A DNA stretch of 64,000 nt from Actinomycetes bacterium (GCA_027491335.1 JAIXWJ010000065.1:1-64000), one strand, 5' to 3'. Counted from the stretch's first letter, positions 17,709-26,813 are shown. Numbers and translations: made by a program. Notes: generated from the sequence alone by a model not told the origin.

Positions 17709-18706
17709 CACTGGGCTCCGGTCATGCTGGTGTACACGCCGACCATGATCTGGTCGGGTGTGGGATAGGGGCTTTCGTCGGCGAAGGCGATGGCGGTGTC
17801 GATGTCGGCGCGCAACTCGGCCCAGATCGCGTCGAACTGGTCGCGAGTGGCGGCCTTGTTCTCGATCATTCGATCCTCGAGGGTGAAGATCGGATCGCGT
17901 TGCTTCCACATCGCCACTTCGTCGTCGGAGCGGTACTTCAGTCCGAGGTTCTGCACGCCGTGGTGGTTGTAGAACCGGTACGTCTTGGCCTCGATCAGCG
18001 ACGGACCACCTCCGGCACGAGCGCGCTCGACGGCTTCGACCGCCGCCTCGTGCACCGCGATGACGTCCATGCCGTCGACGATGACGCCGGGCATTCCGTA
18101 TCCGGCCGCGCGGTCGACGATGTCGGTGATGGCCATGGTCTTGTCGCGCGGGGTGAACTCGCCGTACTCGTTGTTCTCGCAGGCGAAGACGATGGGGAGG
18201 TGGAGCGCACACGCCATGTTCGCGGCTTCGTGGAACGCGCCGATGTTGGTGGAACCATCGCCGAAGAACGCCACTGCAACCTGGCCCCGACCGCGGTATC
18301 GGTTGGCGAAAGCCGCACCGACGGCGATGGGCGACCCGGCGCCCACGATGCCGTTGGCCCCGAGCATGCCGAGCGAGGTGTCCGAGATGTGCATCGAACC
18401 ACCCTTGCCCTTGCAATAGCCGGTGGCCTTGCCCATGAGTTCGGCCATCATGCGATTGAAGTCGCCACCCTTGGCGACCAGGTGACCGTGACCGCGGTGG
18501 GTGGACGTGATGTGGTCGTCGTCGTTCAGCGCACCGCACACGCCGGCCGCCACTGCTTCCTCACCCACGTAGAGATGGAGGAAGCCGGGCAAGCGATTCG
18601 ATTCGGCCAAACGCCCGGCGGCCTCTTCGAACAAGCGGATGCGCACCATGCGTCGGTGCAGATCGAGTTGCACGTCGACGGATATGTCCGTTGGGGATCG
18701 GTCCAT
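17708..18706 (-). CDS. acoA: Acetoin/2-oxoacid dehydrogenase E1 component, alpha subunit
   Basis: 332 residues. Thiamine-diphosphate motif GDGSTN followed about 30 residues later by ENN, and STHRGHGHLVAKGGD around the substrate channel, are typical of acetoin/branched-chain E1 alpha. It is the first gene of the acoA-acoB-acoX-acoC operon. AAGGAAG lies just upstream of ATG 18706. No E3 dihydrolipoamide dehydrogenase or AcoR activator is encoded alongside, so E3 must be shared from elsewhere. Confidence 0.93.
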   Translation of the reverse strand: MDRSPTDISVDVQLDLHRRMVRIRLFEEAAGRLAESNRLPGFLHLYVGEEAVAAGVCGALNDDDHITSTHRGHGHLVAKGGDFNRMMAELMGKATGYCKGKGGSMHISDTSLGMLGANGIVGAGSPIAVGAAFANRYRGRGQVAVAFFGDGSTNIGAFHEAANMACALHLPIVFACENNEYGEFTPRDKTMAITDIVDRAAGYGMPGVIVDGMDVIAVHEAAVEAVERARAGGGPSLIEAKTYRFYNHHGVQNLGLKYRSDDEVAMWKQRDPIFTLEDRMIENKAATRDQFDAIWAELRADIDTAIAFADESPYPTPDQIMVGVYTSMTGAQ

Positions 18707-18742
18707 TGGTTGTTCTTCCTTTTCGGGTGGATGGTGGCAAGG

Positions 18743-19513
18743 TCAGCCGTCGAGTCCGCGCGCCCACCGTAGTGAGCGTCGGAGAAGTTCGTAATACGCC
18801 GGTTTTTCCCACGAGCAACGTTCGATGCGCGGGTAGTAGTCGAGGACCGGCTTCATGTCGTAGTGGCCACGACAATGGCCCAGGGTGTTGTACAGGATGG
18901 CGCCGCTGCCCAGATGGCGCAGATACATCACGAGATGCGTCGGGTCGCCCGAGGTCCAATCCGCTTCGGCGAATCCGGTGGCCTCACCGCTCCATGTGGT
19001 GTGAAGCAGTGGATGAAGGGAATCGCGATCGGCGTATTCGCTCAGGTACAACTCGTCGTCGGTGTCGAACGACTCGATTCCCGCCACGAGCCAGTGCGAC
19101 GGGTCCGAGACCGCGACGGTGTACGGCTGGATCGGCGGATGGGCGACGAACTGACTGCCGAGGGTCTCGGCCCACAGCGGGAACACTCGCGGCGATTCCA
19201 CGCCATTGGGTCCGCCAAGAGTGAGCGCCGAGTTGGTTCCGTGGAGGGCCACCCAGCGACCGCCGTTCTCCACCCAGTCGCGGATCGCGCGTTGGGCTTT
19301 CTCGCTCGGTCGCACATCGCAGGTGTACGACACGAGGATCTCGGCCGATGTGATGCCGTCCACATCCTCGTAGTCCGGTTGGACGCGAACACGAAACTCG
19401 TCGTGTTCGGCGAGCAGACCCAACAGCTCGCGTCGTGCGAAGTCGATGTCGTGGTACTTGCCTCCGGCGACGAGGGTGACCTCGATGCGACGTGTTGCGG
19501 GCTTGTGGCTCAC
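18743..19513 (-). CDS. ThuA-like domain protein
   Basis: 256 residues with a glutamine-amidotransferase-like fold of the ThuA (trehalose utilisation) family. Cues are the VTLVAGGKYHDIDFARRELL start, WVENGGRWVALHGTNS and the final MYLRHLGSGAILYNTLGHCRGHYD, where the GxH pattern ends the domain. Start GTG 19513. The role is unknown; family members occur in sugar and hydrophobic-compound catabolism. A second, divergent ThuA-like gene is at 24443-25219. Confidence 0.75.
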   Translation of the reverse strand: MSHKPATRRIEVTLVAGGKYHDIDFARRELLGLLAEHDEFRVRVQPDYEDVDGITSAEILVSYTCDVRPSEKAQRAIRDWVENGGRWVALHGTNSALTLGGPNGVESPRVFPLWAETLGSQFVAHPPIQPYTVAVSDPSHWLVAGIESFDTDDELYLSEYADRDSLHPLLHTTWSGEATGFAEADWTSGDPTHLVMYLRHLGSGAILYNTLGHCRGHYDMKPVLDYYPRIERCSWEKPAYYELLRRSLRWARGLDG

Positions 19514-19523
19514 GGCCCGACGC

Positions 19524-20279
19524 TCAGAAGTCGACGCGCTTCAGGAAACCGCCATCGACGGTGAGGTTGACACCGTTGATGTGTCGGGCACGATCGCTGG
19601 CCAGGAAGACGACCGCGTTGGCAACGTCGCTCGGCTCACCCATGTGTCCGCCGGGATGGGCCTTCTCGGTGGCCTCGAAGAAGGGAGGCATCGCGTTCTT
19701 GATCATGTCCCAGTCGCCGCCCTGCACCATGATCGGGCCGGGGGAGACCACGTTGCACCGGATGCCTTGGGCGCCGAGCACTTGAGCCTGGCCCAACGTC
19801 CAGTTCGTGACCGCGGACTTGAGTGCGCTGTAGCTGCCCGATCCACCACCGAAGTGCTCGGCCGTGGCGGTGGTGCCGATGCTGATGACCGATCCACCGC
19901 CGGCAGCGAGAGCGGACTTGGCGGCCTCGACGCCGTGCACGAGGGCCATCAAGTCGATGTTGAAGTTGTTGATCCACTGCTCGAGCTTGCGAGCCGGCTT
20001 TCCGGACGTGTTGTGCACGTAGATGTCGATGCCGCCGAGTTGCTCGGCCGAGGAGGCCACCCACGCCTTCAGCGCGTCGGGATCTCCGGCATCGACCGCC
20101 GCACCCACGACGGTTCCCTTGGCCGACAGTTCCTTCACGGCCGCGGCCACCTCGTCGGCGTTGCGCGCGCAGATCGCCACCGATGCTCCCTCGGCCAGAA
20201 GCGTCTCCACGATGGCTCGGCCGAGCCCCTTGGTCGAGCCGGTGACGAGAGCCTTCTTGCCCGCGAGTCCGAGATCCAT
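19524..20279 (-). CDS. SDR family oxidoreductase
   Basis: 251 residues: TGSTKGLGRAIV cofactor motif, HNTSG in place of the usual NNAG, SYSALKSAVTNW with the catalytic pair and HINGVNLTVDGG at the end. The start was set at ATG 20279 because AGGGGGA lies 6-8 nt upstream. A frame extension to 20315 exists but lacks a site. It lies between ThuA and an acyl-CoA dehydrogenase on the same strand, perhaps one transcript. Confidence 0.87.
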   Translation of the reverse strand: MDLGLAGKKALVTGSTKGLGRAIVETLLAEGASVAICARNADEVAAAVKELSAKGTVVGAAVDAGDPDALKAWVASSAEQLGGIDIYVHNTSGKPARKLEQWINNFNIDLMALVHGVEAAKSALAAGGGSVISIGTTATAEHFGGGSGSYSALKSAVTNWTLGQAQVLGAQGIRCNVVSPGPIMVQGGDWDMIKNAMPPFFEATEKAHPGGHMGEPSDVANAVVFLASDRARHINGVNLTVDGGFLKRVDF

Positions 20280-20348
20280 GATTTCCCCCTGATTGTGTGT
20301 TGGTGCATCGGCCATCGGCCGGTGTTGTCTGCTTCGGGCCCGTCCCCG

Positions 20349-21635
20349 TCAGCGACGGGTGTCCTTCCAGGCCAGATCCTTGTCGACGCGCGGCTCACTG
20401 GGCAGGCCGAGAACTCGCTCGCCGATGATGTTGCGCTGGGTCTCGTCCGAGCCTCCGGCGATGCGGTAGCCGGGCGCTCCGAGAACGTGTTCGCCCCACG
20501 CGTACGTTCCCCATTCGTTGGTGTCGGCCACCAGTGAGGCGCCGAGGATCCGAGAGATCAGATCCGAGACGCGGGTCATGCCCTCGGTCCAGATGAGCTT
20601 GCCCAGAGACCCTTCGGGTCCCGGGGGTGACCCGGCGCGACGCATGTCGGCCGCGCGACGATTCACGAAACCCTCGACGCGGAAATGCGTGTACGCCTTG
20701 GCCAGTTCTTGGCGCAACACGGGGTCGGCGGTGACGCCCATGGCCCGAGCGGTGGCCAACACTTGGCGCCACGAACCTCCGACGCGGCTACCGCCGCCAC
20801 CACCATCGCCGGAATGATCGCGTTCGAAGCCGAGCGTCGTGAGAGCAACCTTCCAGCCCTCGCCCTCGGGGCCGAGTCGCATGGTGTCGGGGATGCGAAC
20901 GTCGTTGAAGAAGACCTCGTTGAACGACGAGCCGCCGCTCATCTGCTTGATGGGGCGAATCTCGATTCCGGGCAGGTTCATGGGAATGATGAACGCGGTC
21001 ATTCCCTTGTGCTTGACGACGTCGACGTTGCTGCGCGCGATGAGTTCGCCCCACTCGCTGAACTGCGCCCCCGAGCTCCAGACCTTCTGGCCGTTCAGAA
21101 CCCATTCGTCGCCGTCGCGCTCGGCGCGACAACCCAACGACGCGAGGTCGCTGCCGGCGCCGGGCTCGGAGAACAACTGGCAACACAGATCCTTGGTGGC
21201 CATGAACCGTCCGACGAACTGTTCCTTCTGCTCGGGAGTTCCGAACAGGTCGATCGTCGGGGCGATCAATCCCACGGTGACGCTCAACGTCTCGTGTCCG
21301 GTGGGCGTGACGAACTGCGACTCGAGTTTCGAGAACGCCCGTCCGTGCGAGCGGGGATAGCCGAGTCCGCCGTACTTCACCGGTGCGGTGATGGCGTGAT
21401 AGCCGTGCTCGGCCTTCTTCTGGATCCAGGCCTTGCCGCGTTCGAGGAGAGCCTTCTCGTCTTCGAAGGAGAGAGAGTGGAACACGGACACCGAGAACTC
21501 GCCGTCACCCCACACGAGTTCCTTGTCGTCGCTGCCTCCGCTGCGATATTCGGCGTTCGCTTCGAGCCACTCGCGAGCGGTGCGTGTGAACTCCTCGAGC
21601 GAGGGTGCGGAGGCGGAGTCGTTGTCGGCGGCCAC
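20349..21635 (-). CDS. Acyl-CoA dehydrogenase
   Basis: 428-residue FAD enzyme that introduces the alpha-beta double bond into an acyl-CoA. The N-terminal helical part contains GGLGYPRSHG, the central domain CCQLFSEPGAGSDLASLG and VLNGQKVWSSGAQ, and the C-terminal part GGSDETQRNIIGERVLGLP. A Gly-rich loop GDGGGGGSRVGG in the C-terminal domain is unusual. GTG start. It is divergent from a TetR regulator across a 68-bp gap that contains a perfect palindrome, so repression by that regulator is likely. Confidence 0.9.
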   Translation of the reverse strand: MAADNDSASAPSLEEFTRTAREWLEANAEYRSGGSDDKELVWGDGEFSVSVFHSLSFEDEKALLERGKAWIQKKAEHGYHAITAPVKYGGLGYPRSHGRAFSKLESQFVTPTGHETLSVTVGLIAPTIDLFGTPEQKEQFVGRFMATKDLCCQLFSEPGAGSDLASLGCRAERDGDEWVLNGQKVWSSGAQFSEWGELIARSNVDVVKHKGMTAFIIPMNLPGIEIRPIKQMSGGSSFNEVFFNDVRIPDTMRLGPEGEGWKVALTTLGFERDHSGDGGGGGSRVGGSWRQVLATARAMGVTADPVLRQELAKAYTHFRVEGFVNRRAADMRRAGSPPGPEGSLGKLIWTEGMTRVSDLISRILGASLVADTNEWGTYAWGEHVLGAPGYRIAGGSDETQRNIIGERVLGLPSEPRVDKDLAWKDTRR

Positions 21636-21649
21636 GACTCAACCGTAAT

Positions 21650-21663
21650 TGATCGGACGATCA
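21650..21663. promoter_or_regulatory. Candidate TetR operator, perfect palindrome TGATCG-GA-CGATCA
   Basis: 6-bp arms around a 2-bp centre, in the 68-bp gap between the divergent acyl-CoA dehydrogenase and TetR genes. Position and symmetry fit an autoregulatory TetR-family site. No second copy was noticed in the window. Confidence 0.55.
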
Positions 21664-21703
21664 GTATTCGTACGGAGGCGAGGCGGTCGGACATACTCGG
21701 GAG

Positions 21704-22402
21704 ATGACGGCGGGAAAGGTTGCGAGGCGTACGGATGCGGGGCGAAAGGTCTCGGGGCGACCAAGCGACGGAGCCAAGGTCGTCGAGCGACGTCTCGGGC
21801 GACCGCCCGACACCGACTCGGCCGACACTCGCCGGGTCATTTTGCGGATCGCTCGCGAAACCTTCTCCGTGTTGGGATACGAGATGACCACGAACCGGGA
21901 CATCGCCACCCGGGCCGGCGTCACTCCCGGTGCGCTGTACCACTACTTCGGCTCGAAACTCGATCTGTATCTGGCCGTCCACGAGGCGACGCAGGAACTG
22001 GTCTACTCGCGCTTCACCGAGGCCATCGTCGGACGCGGCACCTTCGTCGAGCAGTTCGACGCGATCCTCGATGTGGCGCACGAACTGAACAAGACCGATC
22101 CGTCCGTCGCTCGATTCCTCGGTGCGGTTCGCGTGGATACTCGGCGACATCCCGAGATGCGGGCCTCGGTCGCTCCTCGCAGCAGACAGCGAGAGACGTT
22201 CTTTGCCGACATGGTCGAGTTGGGCGTGAGCACCGGAGAGATCGCCGCGGAACGGCGACCGATCGTCTTCGCCTTCATCCTCACGGTGCTCGTCGGTCTC
22301 ACCGACGCCGTGTCCGATGATCCGAAGGTTCAGAGCCAAGCCATCGCCGGCATCAAGGACGCGGTGCCGGGTCTGTTGGCGCCGGGAGTCCGACGACGAT
22401 GA
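21704..22402 (+). CDS. TetR/AcrR family transcriptional regulator
   Basis: 232 residues. A basic N-terminal extension of about 40 residues precedes the helix-turn-helix: [18 protein letters not shown] then [19 protein letters not shown], the classic TetR recognition helix. The C-terminal ligand domain is all-helical. It probably represses the divergent acyl-CoA dehydrogenase and its own operon (SDR, PPOX-type and nitroreductase genes follow with 4-bp or short spacings). The ligand may be an acyl-CoA, by analogy with neighbours. Confidence 0.9.
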   Translation: MTAGKVARRTDAGRKVSGRPSDGAKVVERRLGRPPDTDSADTRRVILRIARETFSVLGYEMTTNRDIATRAGVTPGALYHYFGSKLDLYLAVHEATQELVYSRFTEAIVGRGTFVEQFDAILDVAHELNKTDPSVARFLGAVRVDTRRHPEMRASVAPRSRQRETFFADMVELGVSTGEIAAERRPIVFAFILTVLVGLTDAVSDDPKVQSQAIAGIKDAVPGLLAPGVRRR

Positions 22403-23154
22403 ATTCACGGGCCGCGATCGTCACCGGAGGTGCGTCCGGTATCGGGAGAGCGACAGTCGAGGCGTTGTTGGCCGATGGTGGCCGCGTGGTGGTGGTCGAT
22501 CGAGATGGTCCACATCTTGCGGAGATGCAGCAACGTTCGGGTGTGGCGATCGTCGCGGGTGACGTCACCGAGGCGGAGGTGAATCGTCGGGCCGTCGATT
22601 TCGCGATCGCCGAATTCGGGGGACTGGACGCGGTGGTCCTCAACGCGGGGATGTCGTGTGTCGGGGACCTGTTGCGTCTTCCGATCGAAGAGTTCGATCG
22701 AACGATGGACGTGAACGTGCGGGCGGTGTTGCTGGGAATTCGCGCCGCCGTTCCGGCGATGAAGGAGCGCGGTGGCGGTCGCATCGTGGTGACGGCGTCC
22801 ACCTCGGGCTTGGCGGCCGATCCGAACATGTGGGCCTACAACGCGTCCAAAGCCGCGGTGATCAACCTCGCGCGGGCCGCGGCGCTGGACCTGGCCCTCG
22901 ACGGCATCACGGTGAACGTCGTGTGTCCCGGACCCACCGAAACCGGAATGACCGCCGGAATCAAGAACGTTCCTGCGGTGCACGATGGTCTGCGACGCGC
23001 GGTGCCCATGCAACGTTGGGGACGACCCGACGAGGTGGCCGCCGTCATCGCTTTCCTCGCATCACCGGCCGCGAGTTTCGTGACGGGGGCCGTGGTGCCC
23101 GTCGATGGCGGAATCACGGCGAACACCGGACAGTTCGCGCCACGACCATCGTGA
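22399..23154 (+). CDS. SDR family oxidoreductase
   Basis: 251 residues: [27 protein letters not shown] then [14 protein letters not shown], and [11 protein letters not shown]. Its ATG overlaps the TetR stop (ATGA), so it is co-translated with the regulator. The substrate is unknown; the operon partners suggest redox processing of a CoA-linked or hydrophobic compound. Confidence 0.88.
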   Translation: MNSRAAIVTGGASGIGRATVEALLADGGRVVVVDRDGPHLAEMQQRSGVAIVAGDVTEAEVNRRAVDFAIAEFGGLDAVVLNAGMSCVGDLLRLPIEEFDRTMDVNVRAVLLGIRAAVPAMKERGGGRIVVTASTSGLAADPNMWAYNASKAAVINLARAAALDLALDGITVNVVCPGPTETGMTAGIKNVPAVHDGLRRAVPMQRWGRPDEVAAVIAFLASPAASFVTGAVVPVDGGITANTGQFAPRPS

Positions 23155-23188
23155 AGGGGATCATCGTGAAGAAAGGGGACAGCAAGAC

Positions 23189-23725
23189 ATGACGGAGCAT
23201 CCCGAGAACTACGAGGACGTCACGGTCTACGGACTGGACGACGACACCGAGGAAAAGCTTCTTCTTGCGCACAATGAGTGCACCTTCATTTGGTCGAACA
23301 AGGAAGGCTGGCCCGTGGGCGTGATCATGTCGTACGTGTGGCGCAAGGGTTCGTTCTGGCTGACCGCGTCCAGTCAACGCGCGCGCATTTCCGCGGTGCG
23401 TCGTGACCCGCGGGTGTGCGTGGTGGTGACGTCGACCGGCTCGCCGTTGCCGAGAAACAAGGCGATCACGTGGAAGGGCACATGCGCCATCCACGACGAC
23501 GACGCCACGAAGGCGTGGTTCTACCCTGAGTTGGCCGAGGCGGTGATGGGTCCGAACCCCGAGAGGCGCGATGCGTTCGCAAAGTTCCTCGATTCACCGC
23601 GTCGGGTCATCCTCGAGGTCACTCCGACCCAGCGCATCGGCTACGACGGAGCCAAGATGGGCAAAGCGACCGCGGAGTGGATGGCCGCTCAAGCGGATCG
23701 ATCGACCGACAGGAGAACGTCATGA
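23189..23725 (+). CDS. Pyridoxamine 5'-phosphate oxidase-like flavin/F420-binding protein
   Basis: 178 residues with a split-barrel fold: ECTFIWSNKEGWPVGVIMSYVWRKGSFWLTAS followed in the text of the protein by RISAVRRDPRVCVVV and an ITWKGTC strand, the usual PPOX-type pattern. Members bind FMN, haem or F420 and act as reductases. The start is ATG 23189 with GAAAGGGG 9 nt upstream; the longer frame lies within the SDR end. It overlaps the nitroreductase gene by 4 nt. Confidence 0.75.
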   Translation: MTEHPENYEDVTVYGLDDDTEEKLLLAHNECTFIWSNKEGWPVGVIMSYVWRKGSFWLTASSQRARISAVRRDPRVCVVVTSTGSPLPRNKAITWKGTCAIHDDDATKAWFYPELAEAVMGPNPERRDAFAKFLDSPRRVILEVTPTQRIGYDGAKMGKATAEWMAAQADRSTDRRTS

Positions 23726-24360
23726 CCATGAAACTCGGATTGACCGCCGACGAGGTGCTCACCACCACGCGGGCCGTGCGCAAGCGACTCGATCTCACCA
23801 AGCCGGTCGAGCGCGAGGTGTTGATGGAGTGCGTGGAGATCGCCCATCAGGCTCCGACCGGATCCAACATGCAGGGTTGGCGCTGGCTGTTCGTCGAGGA
23901 TCAGGCGAAGAAGACGGCCTTGGCCGAGATGTATCGCGCCAACTATTACCCGTACGTGAACGATCCGAATCGTCCCAAGCGCGACGCGCAAGGCGAGCGA
24001 ATCGTGGACTCGTCGATGCACCTCGCGCAGGTGTTGGACCAGGTGCCGGTTCTGATGATTCCGCTCATCGCGGGCCGACTCGACGCCGGAACGCCGACGT
24101 TCGGTCAGGCGTCGGCGTGGGGATCATTGTTGCCCGCGGTGTGGAGCTTCATGCTGGCGTTGCGAGAGCGGGGACTCGGCTCGGCGTGGACGACGCTGCA
24201 CCTGCCCAACGAGCGTGAGGCCGCGGAACTGTTGGGGATTCCTTTCGACAAGTACACCCAGGCCGGGCTGTTTCCCATTGCGTACACGGTGGGGACCGAT
24301 TTCAAGCTGGCGTCTCGAGTGCCGGCCGAGAAGTTCGTCCGCTGGAACACCTGGTCCTAA
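23722..24360 (+). CDS. Nitroreductase family protein
   Basis: 212 residues. FMN-phosphate-binding TTRAVRKRLDL near the start, the APTGSNMQGWRWLFVED segment and a C-terminal AYTVG strand are typical of NAD(P)H-dependent nitroreductases. Start ATG 23722, with AGGAG 7 nt upstream, overlaps the previous stop by 4 nt. It is the last gene of the tetR operon. Its final stop base is the first base of a very long perfect inverted repeat. Confidence 0.85.
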   Translation: MTMKLGLTADEVLTTTRAVRKRLDLTKPVEREVLMECVEIAHQAPTGSNMQGWRWLFVEDQAKKTALAEMYRANYYPYVNDPNRPKRDAQGERIVDSSMHLAQVLDQVPVLMIPLIAGRLDAGTPTFGQASAWGSLLPAVWSFMLALRERGLGSAWTTLHLPNEREAAELLGIPFDKYTQAGLFPIAYTVGTDFKLASRVPAEKFVRWNTWS

Positions 24361-24432
24361 CCAAAATGCGACAATTTGTCGCTTTGTGTACACGAGTCAT
24401 GTACACAAAGCGACAAATTGTCGCATTTTGGT
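24360..24432. repeat. 73-nt perfect inverted repeat (32-bp arms, 9-nt loop) between convergent genes
   Basis: Arms 24360-24391 and 24401-24432 are perfectly complementary around ACGAGTCAT. Each arm itself contains a smaller palindrome, GCGACAA-T-TTGTCGC. It fills the gap between the nitroreductase and the convergent ThuA gene and is more AT-rich than its surroundings. It can act as a bidirectional terminator, although no T-run follows. It may instead be a palindromic intergenic element. Confidence 0.85.
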
Positions 24433-24442
24433 AATTGGTTGG

Positions 24443-25219
24443 TTAGGGGGAGGCGGCCCAGAGGATGGTGTTGCGGACGATCCGTCGGAAGTTCGCATCG
24501 CCGTACGTCACCGGCCCGTCGCCGAATTGCAGATAAGCCAGTCGTGAGTTCCCGGCTTGTTTCACCCACGCCACGAGATCGCTGCCAGCCGGATGGGTCC
24601 AGTCGGCATTGCTATTCAGCTGGCCTCGAATCGCCTTGTCGGCGGAGAAGAAGCGCGTCGGATCGTTCACGGGAAAACGGGTCCGCATGATGGGCACGAC
24701 GTCCTCGGCGAAGACCGGAAAGCAGTACAGCTCATCGGACAGTTCGAAGGATTCATCGAGGCCCTCGCAGATCGGGTGAGTGGGGTCGATCACTTCGACG
24801 GTGTGGGTCACGTCGAACACGTAGCCGGAATCCGGATAGTCGATCCCGCGCAAGGTCGCTGGCTGGTAATGAAAGCGACCACCCACCAACTCGGCGAAGC
24901 CCGCCCACGCCGGCCATGAGGCCACCGCGTGGTGCATGAAGACCATTCCAATCCCACGTTGTTGCAGCTTGTCGAACACACCGCGCTGATCGCTCGTCGG
25001 TTCCGGGAAGATCACCGGCGGCTCACCACCACCGGTGAAGCGCAGCCCGGGCATGTCATAGAACAGCACGACGTCGGGCGGATCCAGCTTGGGAATCGTG
25101 GGGGCCGTGGTGGCGGTCCACACGAGACCCTCGGATTCGGCGAGACGATCGAAGACCGCGAAGAACTCTCGGGCTTCGAAAGGATGTCCGCCCGTGACCA
25201 CCTGCAATCGGAGGGTCAT
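24443..25219 (-). CDS. ThuA-like domain protein
   Basis: 258 residues, ThuA-type amidotransferase-like fold. MTLRLQVVTGGHPFEAREFFAVF is the nucleotide-like first strand and loop, shown here as MTLRLQVVTGGHPF; DVVLFYDMPG, GIGMVFMHHAVASWPAW and RLAYLQFGDGP follow. The start is ATG 25219, 7 nt after the upstream small gene; further upstream frame is noncoding. It is only loosely similar to the ThuA protein at 18743-19513. Function unknown. Confidence 0.72.
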   Translation of the reverse strand: MTLRLQVVTGGHPFEAREFFAVFDRLAESEGLVWTATTAPTIPKLDPPDVVLFYDMPGLRFTGGGEPPVIFPEPTSDQRGVFDKLQQRGIGMVFMHHAVASWPAWAGFAELVGGRFHYQPATLRGIDYPDSGYVFDVTHTVEVIDPTHPICEGLDESFELSDELYCFPVFAEDVVPIMRTRFPVNDPTRFFSADKAIRGQLNSNADWTHPAGSDLVAWVKQAGNSRLAYLQFGDGPVTYGDANFRRIVRNTILWAASP

Positions 25220-25226
25220 GGGTCGG

Positions 25227-25691
25227 TCAACCGCGTCCGACGAAGCCCCAGTCGCCCTTGATCGCGTCCTCATGGGCGAGGCGGAGGGCCAGGATCTCGC
25301 GTCCGCGAAGGTGCAACTGGTCGTGACCCGCGGCGAAAACGCTCTCGAGCGCTTCCGAGAAACATTCTCCGGCGCGACCATAGGAGTCGCTCACGGCGTC
25401 GAGGTCCAGAGTTTCGTTGTCTCCCGATTGGTGCGCGGCGATCGCCGCGTCGAGTGACGTCGACGAGCCGAGCGCATCTCGCACATCGCGCGCGAACGCC
25501 ATCATCAGATCGGACTCCTCGCGCATCCATGCGATCTCGTGAGCGGCGCGTTCGGCGCAGTTGCGCAGAACGTTCTCCAGCATCTGGATCGCCACCTTCA
25601 CCGCCGGATCGGTAACGGCGGGGTCGATGGTCTCCAGAAGTTCCCGGCGACAGTCGAGGATGATTTGTTGGGTGGTGGGCTTGGACAACAT
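25227..25691 (-). CDS. Hypothetical all-helical protein in phosphotransferase operon
   Basis: 154 residues, nearly all predicted helix, with no catalytic motif that I recognise. N-terminus SKPTTQQIILDCRRELLE, later NVLRNCAERAAHEIAWMREE and ending with DAIKGDWGFVGRG. It lies between an APH-type phosphotransferase (13-nt gap upstream) and a ThuA protein (7-nt gap downstream), so it is co-transcribed. Small helical partners of APH-type kinases occur in other actinobacteria. I cannot name the family. Confidence 0.65.
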   Translation of the reverse strand: MLSKPTTQQIILDCRRELLETIDPAVTDPAVKVAIQMLENVLRNCAERAAHEIAWMREESDLMMAFARDVRDALGSSTSLDAAIAAHQSGDNETLDLDAVSDSYGRAGECFSEALESVFAAGHDQLHLRGREILALRLAHEDAIKGDWGFVGRG

Positions 25692-25704
25692 GTTGAACTC
25701 CGGT

Positions 25705-26718
25705 TCAGTTCGAGGGGGCCAAACACGCGCTCATGAAGTTCGCGTGGCCGATGGTGAGGGCGTTGATCGTGTACGTGGTCATGATCCCCGAGTTGAGGCC
25801 ACGCGACATGGCCGCGGCCCCACCCAGAATCTGGGCGTACACCGAAATGGCGGCCAACGACGAGAAGTACGCGAGGGTCCCCAAGTTGATGGTGTCCTCG
25901 CCGAATCCGGTTCGTTCGCGATAACGGGCCAGGAACGCGAGCGGGTCGCTCATGATCAGGCTCGGGCCGGACGACGCCGAGTAGACCGCGTAGTACCCGA
26001 GGTCCTCGCGCGGGTCACCGATGTGCGTGAGCTCCCAATCGATGACCCGATGACTGCCATCGGGGGTGACCATGATGTTCGCCGGCTGAAAGTCGGAGTG
26101 AACGATGCGAAGGGGGAGCGGAGCGGGCTTGTTCGCATCGAGCCACTCGGCCACGTATCGCAGGAACGGGTTGGATTCCACGTGGGCGCGATCAGCCTGA
26201 CGGAAGCGGTCGATGAGGCCGCTGATGTACGACTCCCAATCGGTCGGACGCGCGATCGCATCACCGACATCGTTGGGATCGATGGAGTGCACGCGAGCCA
26301 TGGTGTCGACCAGATCGAAGGTGTGTCGTCCGAAGTTTCCGTCGGTGCAATCGTTGAGATGGGACTGCAGCGAGCGACCTTCGACGAAGTCGAGGACGAT
26401 GCACTTCGTGCCCAATCGATCGCCGGTCGGATCGAAGTAGCGGGCGGCGGGCATCGGAATACTGTCCGCGCGTCCGAGGGCACTGAGTAGTCCCCACTCG
26501 GTGGCCCGATCGGTGTCCATCATCGACTTGCCCGGCGGCGGGTCGCCGCGAAGCACCATCTTCTCGGTGCTTCCGTCGGCCCACTGGATGGTGGCCAGGG
26601 CCATGAGTCGGCTGTAGCCGCCGCTCATGGGCTCGTAGCCGGTGACGGTGGCCCTTTGCCCGGCGTGTTCGGCGAGAAACGCCTCCAGCCGCGCCGGCAT
26701 GACGCTCGATTCGATCAT
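25705..26718 (-). CDS. APH-type phosphotransferase family protein
   Basis: 337 residues with the aminoglycoside-phosphotransferase/kinase-like fold. Catalytic loop VHSDFQPANIMV (HxDxxxxN) and metal site VIDWELTHIGDP are intact, with the ATP-binding Lys region KMVLRGDPPPG in the N-lobe. Such genes in fatty-acid and steroid regions of actinobacteria are often fused or adjacent to acyl-CoA dehydrogenases. The substrate is not an antibiotic by default. Start ATG 26718 follows GGGGGAAGAG. First gene of a three-gene minus-strand operon. Confidence 0.82.
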   Translation of the reverse strand: MIESSVMPARLEAFLAEHAGQRATVTGYEPMSGGYSRLMALATIQWADGSTEKMVLRGDPPPGKSMMDTDRATEWGLLSALGRADSIPMPAARYFDPTGDRLGTKCIVLDFVEGRSLQSHLNDCTDGNFGRHTFDLVDTMARVHSIDPNDVGDAIARPTDWESYISGLIDRFRQADRAHVESNPFLRYVAEWLDANKPAPLPLRIVHSDFQPANIMVTPDGSHRVIDWELTHIGDPREDLGYYAVYSASSGPSLIMSDPLAFLARYRERTGFGEDTINLGTLAYFSSLAAISVYAQILGGAAAMSRGLNSGIMTTYTINALTIGHANFMSACLAPSN

Positions 26719-26813
26719 CTCTTCCCCCTCGATCCGATGCGGTCCTCGTTCGGGTGTCGCCGACGTTCGTATCGATCGACTCCGTTGGGTTCCGCACGCG
26801 GTGACGAGACCAT

